A stretch of 64,000 nt of DNA, taken from NCBI RefSeq assembly GCF_018424605.1, contig NZ_QTKT01000003.1, positions 186,001 to 250,000 of the forward strand, written 5' to 3'. Of this stretch, positions 20,912 to 32,793 are shown in pieces. A model generated the notes under the pieces. It was not told the origin of the DNA, did no database searches, and worked only from the letters and a program-made list of their open reading frames with translations. This stretch comes from Marinobacter lipolyticus. GTDB taxonomy: Bacteria > Pseudomonadota > Gammaproteobacteria > Pseudomonadales > Oleiphilaceae. The position numbers and the translations under genes are program-made. The stretch's first letter is position 1. Each line of letters starts with the position of its first letter.

Positions 20912-22612
20912 TCAGTGCTTTCTCGCCGCGACTTGCGCTTCAATCTTGCGGGTAATGTACCACTGCTGGGCAATGGACAGAATGTTGTTCACCAGCCAGT
21001 ACAGTACCAGACCGGCCGGGAACCAGAGGAAGAACACGGTGAAGATCAGCGGCATCATCTTCATGATCTTCGCCTGCATCGGATCCGGCGGCGTCGGGTT
21101 CAGGCTCATCTGCAGGAACATGCTGGCGCCCATCAGAATCGGCAGGATGAAGTAGGGATCCATCACTGACAGGTCATTGATCCACAGCATGAACGGGGCA
21201 TGCCTAAGCTGAACGCTTTCGAACAGCACCCAGTACAGGGAGATGAACACCGGCATCTGCACCAGAATCGGCAGACAGCCACCCAGCGGATTGATTTTCT
21301 CCCGCTTGTACAACGCCATCATTTCCTGCGACATGCGCTGGCGATCGTCGCCGTACAGTTCCTTCAGCCGGGTCAGCTGGGGGGCTACCGCCCGCATACG
21401 CGCCATGGAGCGGTAACTGGTGGCGGACAGATGGAAGAACACCGCCTTGACCAGCACCGTCAACAGAATGATCGCCACGCCCCAGTTGCCCACCAGACCA
21501 TAGAACCATTCCAGCACGATGAACAGCGGCAGGGCGATGAAGAACAGGAAGCCGAAATCAACGGTGCGGTCGAGGTTCGGAGCCACCGCTTCCAGGCGAT
21601 CGATGATCTTCGGCCCGACGTAGGCACGGGCGCCCACTTCCGCGGTTTCACCGGGAGCCACGGTGGTGGCTGGGTAAACAAAGCCCATCACATAAAGCGG
21701 GCCGCGTTGTGTGGTCTGGAACTGGGCCGGTTGATCCCGCTCCGGTACCCAGGCCGCCAGGTAGTAATGCTGGAGAAACGCCAGCCAGCCGTTGGTCACC
21801 GAGCGGTTGATCGGGTTCTCGTTCAGATCACTGAAATCGTATTTCTCGTAAGGGTCTTCCGGGCTGCTGACCACCATTCCCAGGAAGGCCTGGATACCGA
21901 GGCTGTTCTGGGCGGTTGGATCCGGTGCCTGGTCCCGCACGATCTTTCCGGTCAGGTTGGCCTGCCAGGTATCTGCTGACTGGTTATTGATCAGGTAACG
22001 CACGCCAATCTCATAACTGTCGCGGGCAAACTGGTATTGCTTGGTAATCTCGACCCCGTCGGCGGTGGTATGGGTGAGGTCCACGACCAGTTCGCTGGCG
22101 TCGTCAGACAGCTCATAGCGGGTGGCGGCAGAGTCATACACCGGGGCACCGCCATTGCGGCGACTGTCGATCCCGTCACGGCCAATCAGCCCGCTTTCCA
22201 TGACATAAGTGCGGTTACCGGCGTTGGTCAGGATTTTCAGCGGTTCTTCGCTGTCGAGGGACTTGTCGTGCTTTAGCAGTGAGGATTCCACCAGGTTGCC
22301 GCCAACACGATCGATGGTCAGCTCATAGACGTCGGTGGTGACGGTGATCAGGTTGTCACTGCTATCAACACCGTTGCTGCTACTGACACTGGGGGCGCCG
22401 GTTTCCGGAGTAGAAAACTCCTCGTTATCACTGGTTTCCGATCCGTCGGGCAGTTGCAGGTCCTCACCGCGCCCGGTCTGTCCGGAGACACTGGCGTTTT
22501 CGGTAACCTGGGGCTGCTGTTGCGGCTGGTGATAATCTTCGTTCCAGGCAAGTACCATCAGGTAACTGACAATAGCGAGGCCGGCAAACAATACAATGCG
22601 TTGAATATCCAT
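20912..22612 (-). CDS. yidC: Membrane protein insertase YidC
   Basis: A 566-residue protein starting MDIQRIVLFAGLAIVSYLMVLAW (first membrane helix). A large periplasmic domain follows (to about residue 340), then the conserved five-helix core with LEWFYGLVGNWGVAIILLTVLVKAVFFHLSATSYRSMARMRAV and the GGCLPILVQMPVFISLYWVL segment. YidC inserts small membrane proteins such as AtpE alone or with SecYEG. An in-frame upstream start at 22669 is less likely because homologues begin MDIQR. It follows yidD by 4 bp. Confidence 0.97.
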   Translation of the reverse strand: MDIQRIVLFAGLAIVSYLMVLAWNEDYHQPQQQPQVTENASVSGQTGRGEDLQLPDGSETSDNEEFSTPETGAPSVSSSNGVDSSDNLITVTTDVYELTIDRVGGNLVESSLLKHDKSLDSEEPLKILTNAGNRTYVMESGLIGRDGIDSRRNGGAPVYDSAATRYELSDDASELVVDLTHTTADGVEITKQYQFARDSYEIGVRYLINNQSADTWQANLTGKIVRDQAPDPTAQNSLGIQAFLGMVVSSPEDPYEKYDFSDLNENPINRSVTNGWLAFLQHYYLAAWVPERDQPAQFQTTQRGPLYVMGFVYPATTVAPGETAEVGARAYVGPKIIDRLEAVAPNLDRTVDFGFLFFIALPLFIVLEWFYGLVGNWGVAIILLTVLVKAVFFHLSATSYRSMARMRAVAPQLTRLKELYGDDRQRMSQEMMALYKREKINPLGGCLPILVQMPVFISLYWVLFESVQLRHAPFMLWINDLSVMDPYFILPILMGASMFLQMSLNPTPPDPMQAKIMKMMPLIFTVFFLWFPAGLVLYWLVNNILSIAQQWYITRKIEAQVAARKH

Positions 22613-22616
22613 AAAC

Positions 22617-22862
22617 TTACTGTTCAGTCTGGTTCGAGTTATGGGAATGGGTGCCCGGTACCGGATCATAACCGCCTTCGGCCCAGGGATGACACCTCAA
22701 CAAGCGTCGGGTGGCAAGAAAAAGCCCTTTTAGCGCACCGTGTTGGGTGATGGCCTCAACGGCATACTGGGAACAGGTTGGATAGTGCCGGCAGTGACTG
22801 GCCATCATCGGGCTGATGGCGTACTGGTAAAAGCGGATCGGGAGAAGCAGCAATTTGCGCAT
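22617..22862 (-). CDS. yidD: Membrane protein insertion efficiency factor YidD
   Basis: An 81-residue protein with the full family signature: [28 protein letters not shown] and later [17 protein letters not shown]. Three cysteines and the amphipathic N-terminus are conserved. It overlaps the rnpA stop by one base (TAATG), so translation is coupled. It assists YidC-dependent insertion. Confidence 0.96.
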   Translation of the reverse strand: MRKLLLLPIRFYQYAISPMMASHCRHYPTCSQYAVEAITQHGALKGLFLATRRLLRCHPWAEGGYDPVPGTHSHNSNQTEQ

Positions 22863-23266
22863 TAATCCGTTCCTTTACCAGCAGAGGATGCGTCGGGAGT
22901 TGACGCCCGGCTATGACGGCTCTTTCTGATCAGGCGTGACCAGAGATCGGTCATTGTTGCAGTCAGGGTGTGATTATCAAGCTGGCTCAGACCCTGTCTG
23001 CCAAGAACAATAATGTCCAGCGCCGGTAGATCGGGCTGAAGCCTGAAGGTTTCCCGTACCCGCCGTTTCACGCGGTTTCTCTGTACGGCAAGTTTCAGAT
23101 TCTTCTTGGAAAACACCAGTCCGATCCTGGCATGACCCAATGTGTTGGGTGTAGCCAGGATCAGAAAATTCCGGTGCGGAACTCTGATTTGGACGTCGTT
23201 GAAGACCTGGCCGTAATCTTTCGGTGTCAGCAACCGGTGCGATTTCGGAAAACCCAACGCCTTCAT
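22862..23266 (-). CDS. rnpA: Ribonuclease P protein component
   Basis: A 134-residue basic protein with the RNR motif [29 protein letters not shown] and an N-terminal [15 protein letters not shown]. It binds RNase P RNA and helps cleave tRNA 5' leaders. The C-terminal 20 residues are Ser/Arg-rich and not conserved. It follows rpmH by 15 bp, the standard pair. Confidence 0.96.
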   Translation of the reverse strand: MKALGFPKSHRLLTPKDYGQVFNDVQIRVPHRNFLILATPNTLGHARIGLVFSKKNLKLAVQRNRVKRRVRETFRLQPDLPALDIIVLGRQGLSQLDNHTLTATMTDLWSRLIRKSRHSRASTPDASSAGKGTD

Positions 23267-23281
23267 GAAGCGAACGATGTC

Positions 23282-23416
23282 TTACGCAGACAGACGAACA
23301 CGACCTTTCGCACGACGACGGGAAATCACTTTGCGACCGTTGGCAGTGGCCATGCGGGCACGGAAACCGTGAACGCGCTTACGCTTCAGTACGCTTGGTT
23401 GAAACGTTCTTTTCAT
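23282..23416 (-). CDS. rpmH: 50S ribosomal protein L34
   Basis: A 44-residue protein whose translation begins [20 protein letters not shown] and ends [11 protein letters not shown]. This is the exact usual length and pattern of bL34. It is the first gene of the rpmH-rnpA-yidD-yidC run leading leftward from the origin region. Confidence 0.98.
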   Translation of the reverse strand: MKRTFQPSVLKRKRVHGFRARMATANGRKVISRRRAKGRVRLSA

Positions 23417-24073
23417 GGTGATGGTCTCACATTACAGGTATTGGAAAATTCATGGTTGGCTGGAAAATGAACAGCCAAAACAGGAGCGGCATTCTATGCA
23501 AAGTGGCGAATGAATTCAATGGTTATTGCGTAGGCAGGAATGCGGATCTCCGGGAACCAGATCGAAGGGGCGAAGTTGTCCCGCCACTAATCATAGTAGT
23601 AAGTCTTTTGTTAATTTTCTTAAGGATTAATTATTACTGTTATTACTGAGCACGTTTTCTGTGGATAAGCGATCTTTAGCGCTAGAAAACAGTAGCTTGC
23701 TCGGTTTACAAAGGGGTTGAAAAGGCTCCCTGAGGCCTGTGTACAGGCCAGGCATGGATTGTGGGTAACCTGGCCTCGGGTGAAAAACCGAAGTTATCCC
23801 TGTATCCGTCAAAGGTCTGCACACAGGGTTAACGGCAGGGTATACACACAGGCCTGTGGGTAACCTTTCGGAGATGAATTTTCTGTACACAAGGCTGTAG
23901 GTAAGTCTGTAAAAAATTGAAAAAAAAGAAAATAGATTTCCACAGGCTGTTCATGAGTGGCTTTTCGCTCTTTTACTTGCGGGGCCCGCGGGTTAGAATT
24001 CCGGGTCATCTCTGAGAACGATTTGCAGCTGATTCGTTTCGAGAAATTCCTGAGGCATCGGAGGCAGGCTGTC
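23417..24073. other. oriC: Candidate chromosomal replication origin (oriC) between rpmH and dnaA
   Basis: This 657-bp gap has no gene. It carries a perfect DnaA box TGTGGATAA (23660-23668, minus) and near-boxes TGTGGGTAA (23760-23768 and 23855-23863, minus) and GTATACACA (23840-23848, plus); weaker matches lie at 23883-23891 and 23937-23945. AT-rich segments that could melt lie at about 23588-23647 and 23906-23938. The position between rpmH and dnaA is the usual origin site in pseudomonads and relatives. A -10-like TAGAAT at 23994-23999 may belong to the dnaA promoter. Confidence 0.85.
23491..23519 (-). promoter_or_regulatory. Sigma70-type promoter of rpmH
   Basis: On the minus strand TTGAAT (23519-23514) and TAGAAT (23496-23491) are 17 bp apart. 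The promoter would begin transcription about 70 bp before the rpmH ATG. Confidence 0.6.
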
Positions 24074-25525
24074 GTGCCGAACACCATCTGGCATCAATGT
24101 CTAGAAGTACTCCGGGACGAGTTTCCCGCCCAACAGTTCAATACCTGGCTGAGGCCCCTGCAGTCTGACCATCGCGAAGGTCAGCTGATGCTGTTTGCGC
24201 CCAACCGGTTTGTGATGGACTGGGTGAACGAAAAGTATCTCAGGCGCATAGAAGAGGTATTGAAGGACCTGAATGGCGGGCAGGCTCCCCGGGTCAATAT
24301 GAAGGTGGGCTCCGCGCCCCGTGCCGGCGACCTGGTGGTGCGGTCGGACCCCGGTAACGATGCCGGTAACGCCGCCCAGGAGGAGGCCACCAGTCGCGTG
24401 ACCGAAGAGGAACGGGGCGTGGCCGCAACGGTGGTGTCGTCGTCGGTCAAGCCGAAAAACGACAGGGAGCGGCGGACGGTCCAGGTTGAAGGCGATATCA
24501 AGCATCAGAGCTTCCTTAATGAAGGCTTCACGTTTGAAACCTTCGTGGAAGGCAAGTCCAACCAGTTGGCCCGTGCGGCCTCCATGCAGGTGGCGGAGAA
24601 CCCGGGCGGCGCCTACAACCCGCTGTTTCTTTATGGTGGTGTCGGGCTTGGTAAAACCCACCTGATGCACGCCATCGGCAACGACATTGTGCGTCGCAAT
24701 CCGTCCGCCAAGGTGGCGTACCTGCGCTCGGAGCGGTTCGTGGCGGACATGGTGAAAGCGTTACAGTTAAACGCCATCAATGAATTCAAGCGCTACTACC
24801 GGTCGGTGGATGCGCTGCTGATTGATGACATCCAGTTTTTCGCCCGCAAGGAACGGTCTCAGGAAGAATTTTTCCACACCTTCAATGCGTTATTGGAGGG
24901 TGGCCAGCAGGTGATCGTGACCTGTGACCGCTTCCCGAAAGAAATCGTCGACATGGAAGAGCGGCTGAAATCCCGTTTCGGCTGGGGCCTGACGGTGATG
25001 GTCGAGCCACCGGAACTGGAAACCCGCGTCGCGATTCTAATGAAGAAAGCCGAGCAGGCGAACGTCAAGCTCAGCAGCGAGGCGGCGTTCTTTATCGCCC
25101 AAAAAATTCGCTCAAACGTGCGAGAGCTAGAAGGCGCGCTTCGTCTGGTGATAGCGAATGCTCACTTCACCGGATCGGAAATCACGCCTCCCTTTATCCG
25201 GGAGAGCCTGAAAGACTTGTTGGCGCTGCATGAAAAGCAGGTCAGTATCGACAATATTCAGCGCACGGTGGCGGAGTATTACAAGATCAAGGTCGCCGAT
25301 CTGCTGTCCAAACGGCGGACGCGGACGGTGACCCGACCGCGCCAGGTGGCCATGTCGCTGTCCAAGGAGCTGACCAACCACAGCCTGCCGGAAATTGGCG
25401 ATGCGTTTGGCGGCCGCGATCACACCACGGTGCTGCACGCCTGCAAGAAGATTATTGAGTTGCAGGAGACGGATCCCAGTATCCGTGAGGATTATCAGAA
25501 TTTTATGAGGCTGCTGACTACCTGA
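24074..25525 (+). CDS. dnaA: Chromosomal replication initiator protein DnaA
   Basis: A GTG start at 24074 is chosen: it gives [25 protein letters not shown], the conserved domain I opening, and GGAGG lies 9 nt upstream. The protein has 483 residues: domain I, a variable acidic linker (about 75-140), the AAA+ domain with Walker [10 protein letters not shown] (188-196) and [10 protein letters not shown], and the C-terminal box-binding domain with [14 protein letters not shown]. It faces the candidate oriC and probably represses its own promoter through the nearby DnaA boxes. Confidence 0.98.
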   Translation: MPNTIWHQCLEVLRDEFPAQQFNTWLRPLQSDHREGQLMLFAPNRFVMDWVNEKYLRRIEEVLKDLNGGQAPRVNMKVGSAPRAGDLVVRSDPGNDAGNAAQEEATSRVTEEERGVAATVVSSSVKPKNDRERRTVQVEGDIKHQSFLNEGFTFETFVEGKSNQLARAASMQVAENPGGAYNPLFLYGGVGLGKTHLMHAIGNDIVRRNPSAKVAYLRSERFVADMVKALQLNAINEFKRYYRSVDALLIDDIQFFARKERSQEEFFHTFNALLEGGQQVIVTCDRFPKEIVDMEERLKSRFGWGLTVMVEPPELETRVAILMKKAEQANVKLSSEAAFFIAQKIRSNVRELEGALRLVIANAHFTGSEITPPFIRESLKDLLALHEKQVSIDNIQRTVAEYYKIKVADLLSKRRTRTVTRPRQVAMSLSKELTNHSLPEIGDAFGGRDHTTVLHACKKIIELQETDPSIREDYQNFMRLLTT

Positions 25526-25579
25526 TAGCGGGTTGGTTGCCGACAACATTCACCTTCCGGAAGAAGAATGCTGAGTGCC

Positions 25580-26680
25580 ATGAAACTGACGATCAGCCGA
25601 GAATCATTGCTTACCCCCCTGCAGTCGATCGCCGGGGTTGTCGAGAAAAAACAGACCATGCCGGTACTGTCCAATGTGCTGCTGGTGGCGGAGGACAATA
25701 CCCTCACCATGACCGGCACCAACATGGAAGTGGAACTGGTTGGCCGGATTACCCCGGTGCATGTGGATCAGCCCGGTAAAATCACCGTGCCGGCCCGCAA
25801 GCTGGCGGATATCTGCCGTGCTCTGGGGGACGAGGCGCCGATCGAGCTGGCGCTGGAAGGGGATCGCCTGCATCTGCGTTGCGGCGCCAGCCATTTCACC
25901 CTGTCAACACTGCCGGCGGAGCATTTTCCGAATGTGGAAGACGAGGCCGAGAGTTTCCGGCTGGAACTGCCACAGAAAGAACTGGGCCGGATGCTGGATG
26001 CCACCGCATTCGCCATGGCCCAGCAGGACGTGCGCTATTACCTGAATGGTCTGCTGCTGGAAGTGGACCAGGGGCACGTGCGTACGGTGGCCACCGACGG
26101 CCACCGGCTGGCGATGGCTCATTTCGATCTGCCCACCGGCAGCGATCTTAAACAGGTGATCGTGCCGCGCAAGGGTGTGCTGGAACTGGCGCGGTTGCTG
26201 GACGACGTGGAAACACCGGTAACGCTGGTGATCGGGGACAACCACCTGCGTGCCACCGTGGGCAGTTATACCTTCACCTCCAAACTCATCGAGGGCAAAT
26301 TCCCCGACTACAACCGGGTTATTCCGCGGGGCGGGGATAAAGTGGTGCTCGCCGACCGGTCCACGCTCAAGAACACCCTGCAGCGGGCCGGTATCCTGTC
26401 CCATGAAAACATTCGTGGGGTGCGTCTGAATCTGGCGCCGAACGAGCTGCAGGTGTTCGCCAACAACCCGGATCAGGAACAGGCCGAAGACGCGCTGCCG
26501 GTGGAGTATCAGGGCGAATCACTGCAGATCGGCTTTAATGTAGGCTATCTGGTGGATGTGATGAACGCACTGGACGAAGAACAGGTGAAGATCACCCTGT
26601 CCAATCCCAATGCCAGTGCGCTGATCGAAGCCCAGAACGACAATCGCTGTCTGTACGTGGTCATGCCCATGCGCCTGTAG
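25580..26680 (+). CDS. dnaN: DNA polymerase III subunit beta (sliding clamp)
   Basis: A 366-residue clamp starting MKLTISRESLLTPLQSIAGVVEKKQTMPVLSN and ending CLYVVMPMRL, the standard termini. Three clamp domains are present in the full length. An ATG four codons earlier (25568) follows GGAAGAAGA closely and may be used instead. It lies 54 bp after dnaA. Confidence 0.97.
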   Translation: MKLTISRESLLTPLQSIAGVVEKKQTMPVLSNVLLVAEDNTLTMTGTNMEVELVGRITPVHVDQPGKITVPARKLADICRALGDEAPIELALEGDRLHLRCGASHFTLSTLPAEHFPNVEDEAESFRLELPQKELGRMLDATAFAMAQQDVRYYLNGLLLEVDQGHVRTVATDGHRLAMAHFDLPTGSDLKQVIVPRKGVLELARLLDDVETPVTLVIGDNHLRATVGSYTFTSKLIEGKFPDYNRVIPRGGDKVVLADRSTLKNTLQRAGILSHENIRGVRLNLAPNELQVFANNPDQEQAEDALPVEYQGESLQIGFNVGYLVDVMNALDEEQVKITLSNPNASALIEAQNDNRCLYVVMPMRL

Positions 26681-26770
26681 CATCAGGCGAACCGGGCCGC
26701 TGCCAGGGTGGCGCTTTCTGATGTCGCGGGTGTGGATAAACATCGGATTCAGGACAAGGTGAGGGATGAA

Positions 26771-28048
26771 ATGGTTTTCGGAACGGTGAATAACGGTATC
26801 AAAGGCGCATTCCGCATTGGTCAGACGGTGTCGGTGCTTGGGCGCACCGGCGTCAACTGGCTGCGTGGGGAGCGGCCACCCGCGCCGCGGTTACTCAGAC
26901 AGACCTTCGAATCCCTGGGTGCCACCTACATCAAGCTGGGCCAGTTCATCGCCAGTTCCCCGACGTTCTTTCCCAAGGAATACGTTGAGGAATTCCAGTA
27001 CTGCCTCGATAAAACGCCGAATCTCCCGTTCGGCGTGATCCGCAAGATCATTCGCGATGAGCTGGGTCGTCCTATTGAAGAGGTGTTCTCCGAGATTGAT
27101 CCGGTGGCGCTGGCGTCGGCGTCCATCGCCCAGGTCCACGCTGCCCGGCTGGTCAGCGGCGAAGACGTGGTGATCAAGGTCCAGAAGCCGGGTGTGGAAA
27201 ACATCCTGCTGACCGACCTCAATTTTCTTTTCCTGTCGGCCAAAATCCTCGAGACGCTGGCTCCGAAACTGTCCTGGACCTCGCTGTCCGGTATTGTGGA
27301 AGAAATCCAGCGCACCATGATGGAAGAGTGTGACTTCATCAAGGAAGCTAACAACCTCAAAGTGTTCCGGGATTTTCTCCACAACACCCACAATGAGGAC
27401 GCCGCGGTACCTTTGGTGTACGAACACTGCAGCACCCGCCGGATTCTCACCATGGAGCGTTTCCACGGTGTGCCGTTGACGGACCTGGAGAGTATCCGCG
27501 GTTACGCGCGGGATCCGGAGCGTACGCTGATTACCGCCATGAACACCTGGTTCTCCAGCCTGACCCAGTGCGAGTTCTTTCACGCCGACGTGCATGCGGG
27601 AAATCTGATGGTGCTGAAGGATGGCCGCGTGGGGTTCATTGATTTTGGCATTGTGGGGCGGATTCGCCCGGACACCTGGCAGGCCGTCAGTGACTTTATC
27701 TCCGCCATCATGGTGGGTAACTTCGATGGCATGGCGGACGCGATGATTCGAATCGGAATCACCCGGGAGCACGTTGAAGTGTCGGCGCTGGCCGCGGATT
27801 TGCGCAGGCTCTATCAGCAGATGGACAGGATGGTTCCGGACCAGGTGCCCTATGAGGCGGAACAGGCGGAAGACGATGTGAATAACATCCTGATGGACAT
27901 GGTGAAGATCGGTGAGAGCCACGGCCTGCATTTCCCGCGGGAGTTCGCGCTGCTGCTCAAGCAGTTCCTGTATTTTGACCGCTATGTACACATCCTCGCG
28001 CCGGAAATGGATGTGTTTATGGATGAGCGACTAAACATGTTGCATTGA
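26771..28048 (+). CDS. ABC1/AarF/UbiB-family atypical kinase
   Basis: With the ATG at 26771 (GTGAGGG just upstream) the protein has 425 residues. It carries the family hallmarks in order: the KxGQ motif YIKLGQF (about residue 54), the Ala-rich loop ASASIAQVHAA, the lysine in VVIKVQKPGV, EECDFIKEANN, the catalytic HADVHAGN and the metal-binding DFG. No C-terminal membrane helices are obvious, unlike UbiB itself. The family acts on ubiquinone biosynthesis or lipid-linked processes, but the substrate here is unknown. An earlier start at 26708 is possible. It sits between dnaN and recF, which are normally adjacent. Confidence 0.9.
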   Translation: MVFGTVNNGIKGAFRIGQTVSVLGRTGVNWLRGERPPAPRLLRQTFESLGATYIKLGQFIASSPTFFPKEYVEEFQYCLDKTPNLPFGVIRKIIRDELGRPIEEVFSEIDPVALASASIAQVHAARLVSGEDVVIKVQKPGVENILLTDLNFLFLSAKILETLAPKLSWTSLSGIVEEIQRTMMEECDFIKEANNLKVFRDFLHNTHNEDAAVPLVYEHCSTRRILTMERFHGVPLTDLESIRGYARDPERTLITAMNTWFSSLTQCEFFHADVHAGNLMVLKDGRVGFIDFGIVGRIRPDTWQAVSDFISAIMVGNFDGMADAMIRIGITREHVEVSALAADLRRLYQQMDRMVPDQVPYEAEQAEDDVNNILMDMVKIGESHGLHFPREFALLLKQFLYFDRYVHILAPEMDVFMDERLNMLH

Positions 28049-28182
28049 CGCGGTCGGTGCCGAGGGCTTGGTGATAATACCGGCGTCGCCTTCGGACCTT
28101 GGGTTTTGTACACTAAGGCAGCATTCGCACCGCGGACGCTGCCTTTTTCTTTTCGATACACGCTCCGGAATGTCCTGACTCT

Positions 28183-29313
28183 ATGGCGCTGGTCAAACTG
28201 CAAACGGAAAATTTCCGCAACCTCACCTCTGCGCCTGTTTCTTTTTCCCCGTCCTTCAATCTGTTGTTTGGCGAAAATGGCAGTGGCAAAACCAGCGTGC
28301 TGGAGGCCATTGGCTATCTCGGACTGGGGCGATCTTTTCGGGTCAGTCGGCATCAGGCGGTGGTCAGCCATGGTGAGCAACGGCTCACCGTATTCGGTGG
28401 CCTTGATCAGGGGCTGACGGGGAGCGAAGAACCGGCGGAGTATGGCGATGCGCTGAGACATCGTCTGGGATTCGGCCGGGATGTAGGGCTCAAGGAAACC
28501 ACGTTAAGGGTGGATGGGGAAGCGGTGAAGAACCTGTCCGCCCTGGCCAGACATCTGCCGGTATCGGTAATCGACCCCGGCGTTTTCGAGATCGTTGCGG
28601 GTGGACCGGGCAAACGCCGTCAATTTCTGGACTGGTCAGTGTTCCACGTGGAACCTTCGTTTGCAGGTCTTTGGCAGCAATGCCAAAGAGTGACATCACA
28701 GCGGAATCAAACGCTGAGAAATGGTAGACTAGACGACGCTTTGATCCGTGTCTGGGACAAACAGTACACCCTGCTTGCTGACCGTCTGACGGAGGCTCGC
28801 AGGGCCGCCTTTGACCTGTTCCGGGAAGCGTTCGCCAGACTGGTCCGCGAAGTGGATGCGCCCTGGGTTGAGGGCATGAAAATGGACTTCCACCCGGGCT
28901 GGGATACCAGCCAGTCATTGGCGGACGTGCTCGCATCTCATCGGGAGCAGGAACTGCGAATGGGCCACACGCTGTATGGCCCCAATCGCGCGGATATAAA
29001 AATGCGGTTTCAGGGTCGTCCGGTGGCGGAGACTTTTTCCCGCGGCCAACAGAAGACGCTGGTCATTCTGATGAAAATCGCTCAGGGCATGGTTCTGAGC
29101 TCGCTGGGTAAGCAGGTGACGTTTTTGCTTGATGACATCAACGCGGAGCTGGATGTCGGTCACCGGGCGATGCTGGCAACCAAGCTTCACGAATTGCGGT
29201 GTCAGGTTTTTATCACCTCCATCGAATCGCCCCGGCCAGAGGAACTCTGGCAGGACACGAAACCGGATTATCGAATGTTCCACGTGGAACATGGCACATT
29301 GACGGAAGAATAA
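28183..29313 (+). CDS. recF: DNA replication and repair protein RecF
   Basis: A 376-residue SMC-like ATPase with Walker A GENGSGKTSVLE, the signature FSRGQQKTLVILMKIAQ and Walker B FLLDDINAELD. It loads RecA at gapped DNA together with RecOR. Start MALVKLQTENFRNLTS is typical. Two parS-like palindromes are embedded in the reading frame (28640 and 29276), where they encode FHVEP and FHVEH. Confidence 0.97.
   Translation: MALVKLQTENFRNLTSAPVSFSPSFNLLFGENGSGKTSVLEAIGYLGLGRSFRVSRHQAVVSHGEQRLTVFGGLDQGLTGSEEPAEYGDALRHRLGFGRDVGLKETTLRVDGEAVKNLSALARHLPVSVIDPGVFEIVAGGPGKRRQFLDWSVFHVEPSFAGLWQQCQRVTSQRNQTLRNGRLDDALIRVWDKQYTLLADRLTEARRAAFDLFREAFARLVREVDAPWVEGMKMDFHPGWDTSQSLADVLASHREQELRMGHTLYGPNRADIKMRFQGRPVAETFSRGQQKTLVILMKIAQGMVLSSLGKQVTFLLDDINAELDVGHRAMLATKLHELRCQVFITSIESPRPEELWQDTKPDYRMFHVEHGTLTEE
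28640..28655. promoter_or_regulatory. parS: parS centromere site 1 (inside recF)
   Basis: TGTTCCACGTGGAACC matches the bacterial parS consensus (GTTCCACGTGGAAC core, as in pseudomonads) with one outer base breaking the symmetry. ParB encoded at 4395-5279 should bind here. Confidence 0.9.
29276..29291. promoter_or_regulatory. parS: parS centromere site 2 (3' end of recF)
   Basis: TGTTCCACGTGGAACA is a perfect 16-bp palindrome and an exact form of the parS consensus. It lies 22 bp before the recF stop and 636 bp from site 1. Confidence 0.93.
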
Positions 29314-29372
29314 GACCCGGGTGGCAACGCGTGGTTCTGCCAATGAGCAGCCACCCTGACCGGACCCGGTAA

Positions 29373-31808
<2,436 letters not shown>

Positions 31809-31830
31809 TCACCGGCGCTCAGTCAGCACA

Positions 31831-31860
31831 AAAAAAGGCGACCAGTTGGTCGCCTTTTTT
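31831..31860 (+). terminator. Bidirectional terminator after gyrB
   Basis: AGGCGACCA and TGGTCGCCT pair around GT, with an A run before and a T run after, so it can stop transcription from gyrB and from the convergent membrane-protein gene. Confidence 0.92.
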
Positions 31861-31890
31861 ATTTAAATCAGACTATTGCTGAAGAACCTC

Positions 31891-32628
31891 TTACTTGCCG
31901 CTGTCGTGCTGGGCGGCCAGGTGCGGTGCCATGACCTCTTCCAGGGTATAACCGGTCAGCCGGCGAATGGAGCGCCACAGGTAGTAAAAGATGGCGATCA
32001 TCATGATCATCGAGGGAATGGCGATCATCGGATAGCTCACCAGGGTCATCCGCCCCAGCTCCTCGTTGAATGCCTGGGTGCCGGAGGGGCTGACCACAAT
32101 CCAGCGAGCCAGCACGTAGTTCATGATCGACGAGAACAGGAACGTCAGGCTGAAAAAGTAGGTGGCCTTCAACAACCGCGCCTCGAACTCCGCTTCGCTG
32201 CCCTGCTCTTTCAGCGCCGCCTGGATCTTGTCGACGTTCAGCACCGAGGGGTTATACAGCAGCGTTCGCACCAACGGGTAGCGGGTTCGGGTGGAAATCA
32301 GCACCGCCAGCCCGATGATGGCCGGTATCGCCGCTTCCTTGACCGCGAGCCACCCGGCATCCAGCTCCAGCAGGCCGATGCCGCCGGTCAGGCCGACGCT
32401 GATCAAACCCAGCACGGCGATGAAATTCTTCTTGTGATACCGGATCAGCTCAAAGAGTCCCCAGCCCAGGGGAAAGGCGAGCCCGATCAGCAACGCATTC
32501 ACGCTGCCAAGGTGCTCGTCGCCACTGAATTTCATCAGGATTACGGAGGGGATGATAATACTGACCAGCAAATCGACCCAGGGCCTTGGCTTGTGGTCCG
32601 GAATGTTGGAGGTGTGCGGAGAAGTCAT
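31891..32628 (-). CDS. VC0807-family membrane protein
   Basis: A 245-residue protein with about six hydrophobic segments (WVDLLVSIIIPSVILMKF, NALLIGLAFPLGWGLFELIRY, NFIAVLGLISVGLTGGIGLLEL and others) and a C-terminal helix pair ending RRLTGYTLEEVMAP. It resembles proteins annotated VC0807 family. No function is established. It is single, between two terminators. Confidence 0.7.
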   Translation of the reverse strand: MTSPHTSNIPDHKPRPWVDLLVSIIIPSVILMKFSGDEHLGSVNALLIGLAFPLGWGLFELIRYHKKNFIAVLGLISVGLTGGIGLLELDAGWLAVKEAAIPAIIGLAVLISTRTRYPLVRTLLYNPSVLNVDKIQAALKEQGSEAEFEARLLKATYFFSLTFLFSSIMNYVLARWIVVSPSGTQAFNEELGRMTLVSYPMIAIPSMIMMIAIFYYLWRSIRRLTGYTLEEVMAPHLAAQHDSGK

Positions 32629-32737
32629 GGTTCAGCCTGGTTGGTGAAACAGCCGCAGGCCCCTTGGACCCGGCGGAAAACTCCCGGCAGTATACGACGA
32701 ATCGAAAGTCTGAAGTAAGACGCCGGCCGCCGCCCAC

Positions 32738-32763
32738 AAAAAAGCCGGACCCGAAGGCCCGGC
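32738..32763 (-). terminator. Rho-independent terminator of gabT
   Basis: On the minus strand GCCGGGCC and GGTCCGGC pair (with one G-U) around the tetraloop TTCG and are followed by six T. It lies 30 bp after the gabT stop. Confidence 0.88.
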
Positions 32764-32793
32764 TTGTTGCGCTGGCAGTCGCCTGTGTGGTGT

